Source: JBGSUZ01 sp964404895 (GTDB taxonomy: Bacteria > Bacillota > Clostridia > Peptostreptococcales > Acidaminobacteraceae). From it: a stretch of 64,000 bases of DNA. The notes beneath the pieces were generated by a model. That model ran no database searches. It saw only the letters and a program-made list of their open reading frames with translations, and was not told the origin of the DNA. The first letter of the stretch is position 1; every line of letters begins with the position of its first letter. The DNA is taken from contig CAYOLV010000001.1 of the NCBI GenBank assembly GCA_964404895.1, positions 620,001-684,000 of the forward strand. The letters run 5' to 3'. The translations under genes and the position numbers were made by a program. Below are positions 7,885 to 15,252 of this stretch, one piece after another.

Positions 7885-8552
7885 TCCTGTTTTCCGACAT
7901 AGTTTTTATGTTTCAGCCAAGTATTCAATAAGAAAATCATGAGGAAACTCAGCAAGGTCATCATCAAGACTAAAGTATTTGCCGTCTGTGTATCGCCAGA
8001 CTCCACCGCAAAATAAATAGCGAGGGGCACGGTCTGAGTTTTCCCGGGAATATTGCCCGCAATCATAAGGGTGGCTCCAAACTCTCCTAAAGCCCGTGCA
8101 AAGGAAAGAACGGTGCCGCTGATAATTCCCGGCAGTGCCAATGGAAAGATAATGGAGTAGAAAATTTTCAGTTCACTGCTGCCAAGGGTTCTCGCCGCAT
8201 TTTCGTAAATGGGGTCAATGCTGATAATTGCGGCTTTAGCATTTTGGTACATGAGCGGGAGCGATACGATACAGGCTGCAATCACTGCGCCAAGCCATGT
8301 AAATACAATTTGCACATCAAAATAATCCAGCAGAAATTTACCAATAATCCCACGTTTCCCAAAGGCAATCAGTAGCAAATAGCCTGTAACCGAAGGGGGG
8401 AGGATCATGGGCAAAATTAATAAAGTCTCCCAAATATTTTTGCCGGGAATTTTCTTCTTGTTTAAGAAATAGGCAAAAAACAAGCCGAGAACAAAGGAAA
8501 AACAGGTAGCAATCAAAGCAATTTTTAAGGATAAAACCAAAGCTGATATCAT
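7881..8552 (-). CDS. modB: Molybdate ABC transporter permease
   Basis: A 223-residue permease with five to six membrane helices and the EAA loop ENAARTLGSSELKIFYSIIFPLALPG, followed by the conserved LGEFGATLMIAGNIPGKTQT segment that is diagnostic of ModB. It forms the membrane channel with ModC, and the two genes overlap by 4 bp. Length and motifs are normal for the family. Confidence 0.93.
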   Translation of the reverse strand: MISALVLSLKIALIATCFSFVLGLFFAYFLNKKKIPGKNIWETLLILPMILPPSVTGYLLLIAFGKRGIIGKFLLDYFDVQIVFTWLGAVIAACIVSLPLMYQNAKAAIISIDPIYENAARTLGSSELKIFYSIIFPLALPGIISGTVLSFARALGEFGATLMIAGNIPGKTQTVPLAIYFAVESGDTQTANTLVLMMTLLSFLMIFLLNTWLKHKNYVGKQE

Positions 8553-8623
8553 TTGAGTTACCTACTGGGAGTTTGACTTTAGATGTGGCTTTAGATAAGA
8601 CTTTTACTGTGACTCAGTGCGTC

Positions 8624-9424
8624 TTAATTGAGGACAACAAATCCATATTTTTCAAAGACACTTTTTGCGTAATCTGTTTGTAAAAAATCGTAGAAACTTT
8701 GAGCGGCTTCAAGCTGTGGGGAGTCTTTAATAAGTGCTGCAGGATAGAGGATAGGGCTGTGACTGTCGCTGAAATCTTCCTCAACAATAAAGCCTGTTTT
8801 AAGTAATTTCGCATCTGTCATGTAGACAAAACCACAATCGCTGTTACCAGTTTCAACGTATTCGAGAACCTGTTTCACATCTTTTGCCAATATGAGTTTG
8901 CTTTGAATTTTCTCCCAAAGTTCTTTCTGAGTCAGCGTTTCTTTGGCATACTTCCCAGCAGGAACAGACTCGGGCGTGCCGATGGCAATGCTTTTCACAT
9001 CTTCTGTAAGCAAAGCCTTTGAATGATTTAGTTTTTCTTTCATTTCTTTTGAACTGATCAATACCAATTGATTGCCCAACAAATCTTTTCGAGATTCAGT
9101 TAGAATGAGGCCTTTTTCTTCTAATGAATCCATATTAGAGTTAGAGGCTGAAATAAATAAGTCACAGGGAGCACCTTCTTCAATTTGCTTTTGCAAAGCC
9201 CCAGAACCACCAAAATTAAACTGTAAAATATGGTTGTTTTCAGATTCGTATTGAACTTGAATTTCTTTTAAAGCTTCTGTCATACTGGCGGCGGCAGAAA
9301 TGTTGATTTCTATAGGATCTCCTGAAGGAGAGGGTTTAGCTGACTTTGTGGTACAACCTGTAATAATGAAAGCGGTCATGAGAATAAGAAGTGCAACTGT
9401 TTTTTTAATGTTCAAATAAATCAA
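8624..9424 (-). CDS. modA: Molybdate-binding lipoprotein
   Basis: A 266-residue substrate-binding protein. Residues 1-24 form a lipoprotein signal ending in the lipobox IITGC, as expected for a Gram-positive binding protein. The oxyanion-binding elements of ModA are visible: SAAASMTEALKEI, FGGSGALQKQIEEGAPCDLFISAS, and the C-terminal Y-x-T-D-A hinge. It is the first gene of modABC, and a 70-bp gap separates it from modB. It captures molybdate or tungstate outside the cell. Confidence 0.93.
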   Translation of the reverse strand: MIYLNIKKTVALLILMTAFIITGCTTKSAKPSPSGDPIEINISAAASMTEALKEIQVQYESENNHILQFNFGGSGALQKQIEEGAPCDLFISASNSNMDSLEEKGLILTESRKDLLGNQLVLISSKEMKEKLNHSKALLTEDVKSIAIGTPESVPAGKYAKETLTQKELWEKIQSKLILAKDVKQVLEYVETGNSDCGFVYMTDAKLLKTGFIVEEDFSDSHSPILYPAALIKDSPQLEAAQSFYDFLQTDYAKSVFEKYGFVVLN

Positions 9425-9617
9425 GTCCCTTCTAACTATGGGTTTATATTTCAGCCAAATAGAATGCCTTTAGCTACACTATAACAAAAATAGTGGTTTC
9501 TGCATTCATCACAATTAAACAAATTTGATTCTTTGAAAAACTTTTAGGATTTGACTTCGTAAACTAATGATTTTCAGCGCCACGAGTGGGTAAATATTTG
9601 CATACAGAAAGTATAAG

Positions 9618-9639
9618 CATACGTTTAATGAGACGTATG
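9618..9639. promoter_or_regulatory. Inverted repeat ahead of the chemoreceptor gene
   Basis: CATACGT and ACGTATG form a perfect 7-bp inverted repeat with an 8-bp spacer, ending about 12 bp before the GGGGG ribosome binding region of the chemoreceptor. It could be an operator or a 5' mRNA hairpin. The 243-bp gap between modA and this gene shows nothing else clear. Confidence 0.4.
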
Positions 9640-9667
9640 AAGGGTCAAAATCAAAGGGGGATTTTAT

Positions 9668-11647
9668 ATGAAATCATTGAGAGCAAGAATGCTGATTATT
9701 TTAATACCAATTGTGGTGATTTCGTTGGTAGCTTGTACAGGCATTGTCTATCAGGTTGCAAAAACAAAAATCAGTAATCAGATTATCAGTCAAAATGAAA
9801 GCCAAGCCCAGCTCTTGTCCAATGAAACAGGGATATGGCTTGGAAAATTCTTCACTTTGATTGACATGTCCGGTAAAACAGACGGAAAAATGCCTTTATC
9901 TGATGCAGCACGCTTAGAATATATGGGCGAAATGATGAAGATAGATCCAGCGGTAACAGATATTTACTTTGGAACAGCCGAAGGGAAGATGTTAGACGGT
10001 AGTGGATGGGTAGCTCCAGCGGATTATGACCCTAGAGTCCGACCTTGGTATGGTGCCGCAACAGCACTTGGAAAAACGGCTTACGGTGATCCTTACCTAG
10101 ACTTGGTAACCAATAAAGTAGTTACTTCAGTTTCCACCCCAGTCATGAATCCAGATGGGACTGTTAAGGGCGTATTGGCGGCAGACATTCAGCTCAGCGA
10201 AGTTACCAATAAAATCAATGAAGTGAAGGTCGGCGAAAGCGGTTATGCAATAATTATGACTAATACAGGTGTCATAGTTGCCCACCCTGACGTTGAACAA
10301 ATTGGTAAAAATGGATTGACTGATCTTGGGGATGATATTAAAAAACTTACAGAAACAGTCACTCAAAACGAAAAGGGTTCTTATCAATACACCTACAACA
10401 AAGATTTAAAAATTGCAACTTACGCTTCTATTCCCAATACTTCTTGGAAAATAGTTGTCACAATGCCAATGAAAGAGTTGACTAAAGAGTTAGATAGCTT
10501 AACGCTGTTCATTATTATAGCTGCATTGTTCTTTGTTGCAATTGCAGTCGTTGCAGTATTGATTATTACTAATAAAATTACTAAACCGATTACTCAATTA
10601 AATAAAGCGACTCATAAATTAGCCGAAGGAGATTTATCTCAAAGAGCTCATATCAAAGCTCATAATGAAATTGGAGATTTGGCAGACAGCTTTAACATCA
10701 TGGCAGATAACTTAGGGGACTTAGTTGGGGGCATTACCCATTTAACAACAGATGTCCACGATGTTTCTAATCAAATGAGCCAAGCTTCAATGAAAACGAA
10801 AAACATCGCAGTAGAGATTTCGCATGCAGTCTTCGATTTAGCAAAAGGTGCTGAGTTGCAGTCTGACAGTGTCAACAGCAGTGTACAAAAAATTAATATG
10901 ATGACTCAATCTATCGATGAAATTGCGAAACGTATTGATATGGTCAATGAAAAGACTGCTGATATCAATGATCTTGCTAACCGTGGTGAGAGTGCAATCG
11001 CTATTCAAAGCAGAAGCATGATTGAGAATACCAAAGCCACAGACAGTGTAAATGAAGCTATTCATATGTTAGATGAAAAAACAAAAGAAATCAGCCAAAT
11101 CGTAAGTGTTATTGATGGGATTGCATCTCAAACGAACCTCTTAGCCCTCAATGCGTCTATTGAAGCCGCTAGAGCAGGTGAACAAGGCCGTGGCTTCTCT
11201 GTTGTAGCAGATGAAATCCGAAAATTAGCTGAGCAGTCTTCTCAATCCACTGGATTGATTGGCGAGTCTATCAAAGAAATCATTTCAAGAACTCAAAGTG
11301 CTGTAGAGCAAGCGGTTATAGCGGAAAATGCTGTTAAGGAACAAGAAAAGTCTGTGGGACAAGTTGCTGAAATCTTTAAAGAAGTTAAGCAGTCTATCCA
11401 AGACATGAAAAATGAATTCCAAGAAGTTAAGCAGCGTAACGATGGCATTAAAAATGAAGCAACTGGCATTAATAAGTCCATCAATGAAATCTCTAATGTT
11501 ATAGAAATGAATGCTGCAGGCTCAGAAGAAGTTGCGGCTTCTACAGAGCAACAAGTTAATACCCTCCAAGAAGTGACTCAATTGTCTGCTCAGGTGGAAA
11601 AACTGGCAAATGCATTGCAGTCAGAAGTACAGAAATTCAAGTTATAG
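9668..11647 (+). CDS. Methyl-accepting chemotaxis protein, dCache_1 amino-acid type
   Basis: A 659-residue chemoreceptor: first membrane helix at residues 9-31, an extracellular dCache domain to about 275, second helix at 278-300, HAMP at about 302-354, then a coiled-coil signalling domain with the hairpin tip IDGIASQTNLLALNASIEAA near residue 485. The membrane-distal module contains Y120, R125, W127, Y128, Y143, D145 and D173, which closely follows the published dCache_1AA motif for binding the amino and carboxyl groups of amino acids. It therefore probably steers the cell towards amino acids. It is a single-gene unit with its own terminator. Confidence 0.93.
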   Translation: MKSLRARMLIILIPIVVISLVACTGIVYQVAKTKISNQIISQNESQAQLLSNETGIWLGKFFTLIDMSGKTDGKMPLSDAARLEYMGEMMKIDPAVTDIYFGTAEGKMLDGSGWVAPADYDPRVRPWYGAATALGKTAYGDPYLDLVTNKVVTSVSTPVMNPDGTVKGVLAADIQLSEVTNKINEVKVGESGYAIIMTNTGVIVAHPDVEQIGKNGLTDLGDDIKKLTETVTQNEKGSYQYTYNKDLKIATYASIPNTSWKIVVTMPMKELTKELDSLTLFIIIAALFFVAIAVVAVLIITNKITKPITQLNKATHKLAEGDLSQRAHIKAHNEIGDLADSFNIMADNLGDLVGGITHLTTDVHDVSNQMSQASMKTKNIAVEISHAVFDLAKGAELQSDSVNSSVQKINMMTQSIDEIAKRIDMVNEKTADINDLANRGESAIAIQSRSMIENTKATDSVNEAIHMLDEKTKEISQIVSVIDGIASQTNLLALNASIEAARAGEQGRGFSVVADEIRKLAEQSSQSTGLIGESIKEIISRTQSAVEQAVIAENAVKEQEKSVGQVAEIFKEVKQSIQDMKNEFQEVKQRNDGIKNEATGINKSINEISNVIEMNAAGSEEVAASTEQQVNTLQEVTQLSAQVEKLANALQSEVQKFKL

Positions 11648-11684
11648 TAATAGCAATTAAAATGCTATAATAGTTCTAAAAAAG

Positions 11685-11716
11685 CTGACGTGTGAAATTT
11701 CACGTCAGTTTTTCTT
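11685..11716 (+). terminator. Terminator of the chemoreceptor gene
   Basis: CTGACGTG and CACGTCAG form an 8-bp stem with an 8-base loop, followed by TTTTTCTTTT. It lies 38 bp after the stop codon. Confidence 0.85.
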
Positions 11717-11729
11717 TTGGTAGTTTTTG

Positions 11730-11763
11730 TTCAGACTGAACAAGGTTCAGTCTGAAGTTTTTT
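11730..11763. promoter_or_regulatory. Two tandem palindromes forming a larger inverted repeat
   Basis: TTCAGACTGAA (11730-11740) and TTCAGTCTGAA (11746-11756) are each 11-bp palindromes, with centres 16 bp apart. Together they also form a perfect 12-bp inverted repeat with a 3-bp spacer, followed by GTTTTTTG. It could be a double operator for the operon starting at 11841, or a second terminator behind the chemoreceptor gene. The paired-palindrome form favours protein binding. Confidence 0.55.
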
Positions 11764-11840
11764 GAAAAGGAGCAAACGGTTGATACTGTTCCAAAATTGA
11801 AATAAAATAACAGTAGAATCTGCCAGAAGGAGGCGATCTT

Positions 11841-12875
11841 ATTTTAACGCCACATGAAAAACTCAAAATAATTCAATTCGTTAAAGCCTCCGGGAATGTG
11901 AAACATGCATGTCTCTATTTTGGTATTTCCAGAACCTTGTATTATAGATGGCAAAAAAAATATTTAGAATTAGGTTTAGAGGGACTTGAGAATATATCGC
12001 CCCAAAAACCTACCATGCCCAATCAGGTGGATAAAAAGACTGAAAAAGCCATTCTGGAACAAGTCATAAAAACGCCAAAAGATGGGCCAAGGCAAATTTG
12101 TTACACCCTTAATCAACACGGTACAATGATTGGGGAGACAGGAGTTTACAATGTGATGAAGCGTTTTGGACTTAACCACCGAGAGGATCGCATTGCCTAT
12201 GCGCGCCAACAGGCAAAAAAGAAACGCAGTTTACGACAGCTTTCAAAACTAGACATCAAACTCAAAATGGAGGAAAATCAGTTTCCGGGTTTTCTAATTA
12301 TGGAAACCCTGAGAGAGAGACAACTGGCTAAAGGTTACGGCAAGCTCTATTTTTATGCTCTTTATGATGTCTACTCAAAATGGGGCATGATTCACCTTTT
12401 TAAAGACAAACACAGCATCAACTTAGCAGAATTGAATGCACAAAAAATTGATCCTTTAATGAAAACTTTCAATATTAAGGTCATGAATGTGATTTCAGAA
12501 CAATTACCCGTGTTTCAAGATTATTGGGATAGAAGATGGCAACCAGGAAATGTGGGTATTAGAACATTTAAAAAGAGCAATATGTGGGAATTGACTTCTA
12601 ATGATATGGAAATTTTGAAACCTATAAACCAATTTATCGAGTCTATATTTGCAGCTATGGAGCTTTCCCTTGAGGAACAGTATAGAACGGGGGCTTTCGT
12701 GGGTAAACTTAGCATCGATATTTTGGAGACTCAACTTATAGAAGCGTTAAAGCAGTATAATTTTAAACAAACTGACCATGGAAGGCCTCCTGTTGAATAT
12801 GTCATGAACTATTTGCGAGAACAGGGGATTGACCCCGAAACATTGCCCCTATGGGTCTATTTAAGGATGGTGTAA
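11841..12875 (+). CDS. IS481/DDE-transposase-derived protein, probably domesticated
   Basis: Residues 1-60 form the helix-turn-helix region of IS481-type transposases (LTPHEKLKIIQFVKASGNV, then SRTLYYRWQKKY), followed by a linker and a degenerate integrase-like core ending in the family-like HGRPPVEYVMNYL. I place the start at an ATT codon at 11841, because GGAGG lies 7 bases upstream and the HTH would otherwise lose its first 19 residues; the first conventional start is GTG at 11898. The expected DDE residues read Glu at about 155, Glu at about 220 and Glu at about 267, and the TDNG-x-EF block is replaced by SEQLPVF. Catalysis is therefore unlikely. It lies 3 bp upstream of a FAD oxidoreductase. 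A DNA-binding regulatory role is inferred. Confidence 0.7.
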   Translation: MLTPHEKLKIIQFVKASGNVKHACLYFGISRTLYYRWQKKYLELGLEGLENISPQKPTMPNQVDKKTEKAILEQVIKTPKDGPRQICYTLNQHGTMIGETGVYNVMKRFGLNHREDRIAYARQQAKKKRSLRQLSKLDIKLKMEENQFPGFLIMETLRERQLAKGYGKLYFYALYDVYSKWGMIHLFKDKHSINLAELNAQKIDPLMKTFNIKVMNVISEQLPVFQDYWDRRWQPGNVGIRTFKKSNMWELTSNDMEILKPINQFIESIFAAMELSLEEQYRTGAFVGKLSIDILETQLIEALKQYNFKQTDHGRPPVEYVMNYLREQGIDPETLPLWVYLRMV

Positions 12876-12878
12876 CTT

Positions 12879-14162
12879 ATGCGGATTGGCATTGTCGGTG
12901 CAGGTATTTCAGGTCTCACAGTTGCACATAACTTACTTCTAAAGGGATATGACCAAGTCTGCGTCATGGATCAGAGTCAACAGGTGGGCGGTAAATGTTA
13001 TACCCTGACTTATAGAGGCAAAAGTTATGAAATGGGTGCGATTATGGGGCTCGCCTCACACGAACGGGTCAAAAAATTAATGAGAAGATTTCACATGAAT
13101 TCTTCAAGCGTGCCCCTAAGCAGAGGTCACTATGGAATTGACGGTAAACCTATCACCCAATTAGACTCGGAACTGAGAGCTTTATTTTTCAAACAGTTGG
13201 CGAGGTTGCCTAAAGTACTTGGGGCGTATCCTTGGTTAAACACCATCGGATATGAGCACTGCCCTGAAGACTTAGCCCAGCCGTTTTTTAATTGGTGTCA
13301 GGAGCATGACTTAAATGTACTGGCAAAAATATATGAGCAATGCTTTACGACCTTTGGCTTTGGGGATATTCGAAGCGTTCCAGCGGGCTACGTCTTAAAA
13401 GTAATCACCTATGACAACTTGATTGGCTTCCTAGAAATATCTAGAATTATTACCTGGAGCAAAGGCACAGGCGCTTTAATGGAAAAAATGGCAGATCAGG
13501 TGCCGGAGCTATATCTCAATCAAAAAGTTGAGAAGATTGAAGTAATGACTTCTAATGAAGGTGTAAGTGAAGATTTTAGTAATGATTCAATAAGGAATAA
13601 CAAGATCAAAGTACAACTAAGCAGTGGTGTTCAGCTATTTGATCGACTGATTTTTACAGGAGATTTAACTCAGCTGCCCCAAATAATGGGGGTGAGTGAG
13701 CCCATTCAAGAGGGACTGGCAAAAGTAAAATGGGAAAAGTTTCACGTTTACGCTTTTAGTGTTAAAGGTATTCCAGAACTTTGTGGCTATGTCCCCGAAA
13801 ACTTAAAAAAGGAACGGGTGGGACACTTAACTGTTTGGTATTACAGGTGGCCAATGGAACAGGACTCTGAGTTAATTACCGTCTATGTCTACGAAGATGA
13901 GCATATCACTGAAGCAGAACGGGTTCAGCGTGTTGTTGAGGATTTAGAAGGCTTGGGCTGTTCAAATATTCATCTTTATAACAGCAAAGGCTGGCGACAT
14001 TTTCCACATTTTGAAGGCTCTGAAATGAGAACAGGTTTCTTTGAAGCGATTGAAGCTTTACAAGGAGTCAACGGCATTTACTATGCAGGTGAGCTATTGG
14101 CTGGCCCTAATTTAGAAAATTGTGTTGCCTACAGCGAAAATTTAGTGTCGAAGTTTTTTTAA
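12879..14162 (+). CDS. FAD-dependent amine-oxidase-type oxidoreductase
   Basis: A 427-residue flavoprotein with an N-terminal Rossmann FAD motif GAGISGLTVAHNLL (residues 7-20), the QVGGKCYT segment after the first beta-alpha-beta unit, and a C-terminal FAD-contact segment GIYYAGELLAGPNLENCV. This is the amine oxidase/phytoene desaturase fold; the substrate cannot be read from sequence. It starts 3 bp after the stop of the transposase-derived gene, without a strong ribosome site of its own, so translation is probably coupled. A terminator follows. The odd partner makes its control the main open question. Confidence 0.82.
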   Translation: MRIGIVGAGISGLTVAHNLLLKGYDQVCVMDQSQQVGGKCYTLTYRGKSYEMGAIMGLASHERVKKLMRRFHMNSSSVPLSRGHYGIDGKPITQLDSELRALFFKQLARLPKVLGAYPWLNTIGYEHCPEDLAQPFFNWCQEHDLNVLAKIYEQCFTTFGFGDIRSVPAGYVLKVITYDNLIGFLEISRIITWSKGTGALMEKMADQVPELYLNQKVEKIEVMTSNEGVSEDFSNDSIRNNKIKVQLSSGVQLFDRLIFTGDLTQLPQIMGVSEPIQEGLAKVKWEKFHVYAFSVKGIPELCGYVPENLKKERVGHLTVWYYRWPMEQDSELITVYVYEDEHITEAERVQRVVEDLEGLGCSNIHLYNSKGWRHFPHFEGSEMRTGFFEAIEALQGVNGIYYAGELLAGPNLENCVAYSENLVSKFF

Positions 14163-14200
14163 TGATTGAGCTTAATTTCATTATTGCTTTATTTTTAAAA

Positions 14201-14231
14201 GCCAACAGTCTTGCAGCTGTTGGCCTTTTTA
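14201..14231 (+). terminator. Terminator after the FAD oxidoreductase gene
   Basis: GCCAACAG and CTGTTGGC form an 8-bp stem with an 8-base loop, followed by CTTTTT and preceded by AAAA, so it could work in both directions. Confidence 0.85.
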
Positions 14232-14295
14232 GTTTAAGTATAGATTTCTGAACAAAATATTACATTCAAGGACAATTAACACTTATTACGTTCAT

Positions 14296-14418
14296 ACATT
14301 CTGAAAGTGTTGAAATCAGAATGTTGCACAATATATAGAATATTCAGAATATAATACTGTGTGTAAACATCAAGTGAATGTAAAACCATGAAAATGTTCA
14401 GGTTCAACAATCTTGTTG
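14296..14418. promoter_or_regulatory. hypB upstream region with two inverted repeats
   Basis: The 388-bp gap before hypB contains no gene. ACATTCTGA (14296-14304) and TCAGAATGT (14316-14324) form a 9-bp inverted repeat with an 11-bp spacer. It overlaps a plausible -35 TTGAAA (14310) whose -10 would be TATAGA (14334). A second dyad, CAACAA-TC-TTGTTG, lies at 14405-14418. These are candidate operators for the hyp operon; the regulator is not identifiable. Confidence 0.4.
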
Positions 14419-14550
14419 GATTTGACAGTGGATGTTTAGTATTTGTACAATAAAAATAGATAAAAAAATAACAATCTATATAGATGTCAAAATGTTCATA
14501 ACGATGTAGATATGACATTTCACAAATTTTGTGTAAGTGAGGTATAGCCA

Positions 14551-15222
14551 ATGGAAGAATACAAAGTCATCGAAATTAAAAAACGCATTCTTGAGGACAA
14601 TGACAGAAAAGCAGACGAGATTAGAGAAAGCATGAAGCTCGAGAAAACTTTAATGTTGAACTTAATGTCCTCTCCTGGGTCGGGGAAAACGACCACGGTT
14701 CTCAGAACCATTCATGCCCTTAAAGAAGAAATGCAGATTGGTGTCATTGAGGCAGATATTGATTCAGATGTAGACGCCTATGCTGTAGCTCAAACGGGAA
14801 CAAAGGTCATTCAGCTTCACACGGGGGGCATGTGCCGTCTAAGTGCAGACATGACAAAAGAAGGTCTAGAAGAACTGGATGCCAAGGGATTAGATTTTGT
14901 CATTTTGGAGAATATCGGCAATTTGATTTGTACAGCAGGGGTAGACACAGGAGCAAGCAAAAACGCCATGATCCTCAGCATTCCAGAAGGGGATGACAAA
15001 CCTCTTAAATATCCTAAAATGTTCGCCATGGTAGATGTTTTACTGATTAACAAAATAGACGCTATGGAACACTTCAATTTCAATTTGGAAGCGGTAACAG
15101 AGCGGGTTACAAAACTTAACCCAGACATTAAAATCATTCCAATGTCAGCTAAAACAGGAGAGGGTTTTGAAGAGTGGATCGGTTGGATCCGCAATGAAGT
15201 CAAACTTTGGAAAGCCACATAA
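14551..15222 (+). CDS. hypB: HypB, nickel-incorporation GTPase
   Basis: A 223-residue GTPase of the SIMIBI class. The P-loop SSPGSGKTTT is near residue 40, then EADIDSDVDA, the metal-binding loop HTGGMCRLSADM with Cys and His, ENIGNLICTAG, and NKIDA for guanine recognition. It lacks the His-rich N-terminal nickel store, as in many anaerobes. HypB and HypA deliver nickel to hydrogenases and sometimes other nickel enzymes. It is followed 30 bp later by a large oxidoreductase and then hypA; no hypCDEF or hydrogenase genes are present in the window. Confidence 0.95.
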   Translation: MEEYKVIEIKKRILEDNDRKADEIRESMKLEKTLMLNLMSSPGSGKTTTVLRTIHALKEEMQIGVIEADIDSDVDAYAVAQTGTKVIQLHTGGMCRLSADMTKEGLEELDAKGLDFVILENIGNLICTAGVDTGASKNAMILSIPEGDDKPLKYPKMFAMVDVLLINKIDAMEHFNFNLEAVTERVTKLNPDIKIIPMSAKTGEGFEEWIGWIRNEVKLWKAT

Positions 15223-15252
15223 ACTTCTAACATCATATCGGAGGGAAATAAC

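Noticed and set aside
9425..9667. A cyclic-di-GMP riboswitch ahead of the chemoreceptor
   Set aside because: The conserved GEMM core elements are not present; only a short inverted repeat is seen.
11765..14200. An active insertion sequence
   Set aside because: No terminal inverted repeats or target duplications flank the transposase-like gene, its catalytic residues are changed, and it is operonic with a metabolic-type gene.
14276..14551. A 91-codon reverse frame in the hypB leader
   Set aside because: Composition is that of AT-rich noncoding DNA (Tyr/Ile/His rich), with no ribosome site; it overlaps the promoter region.
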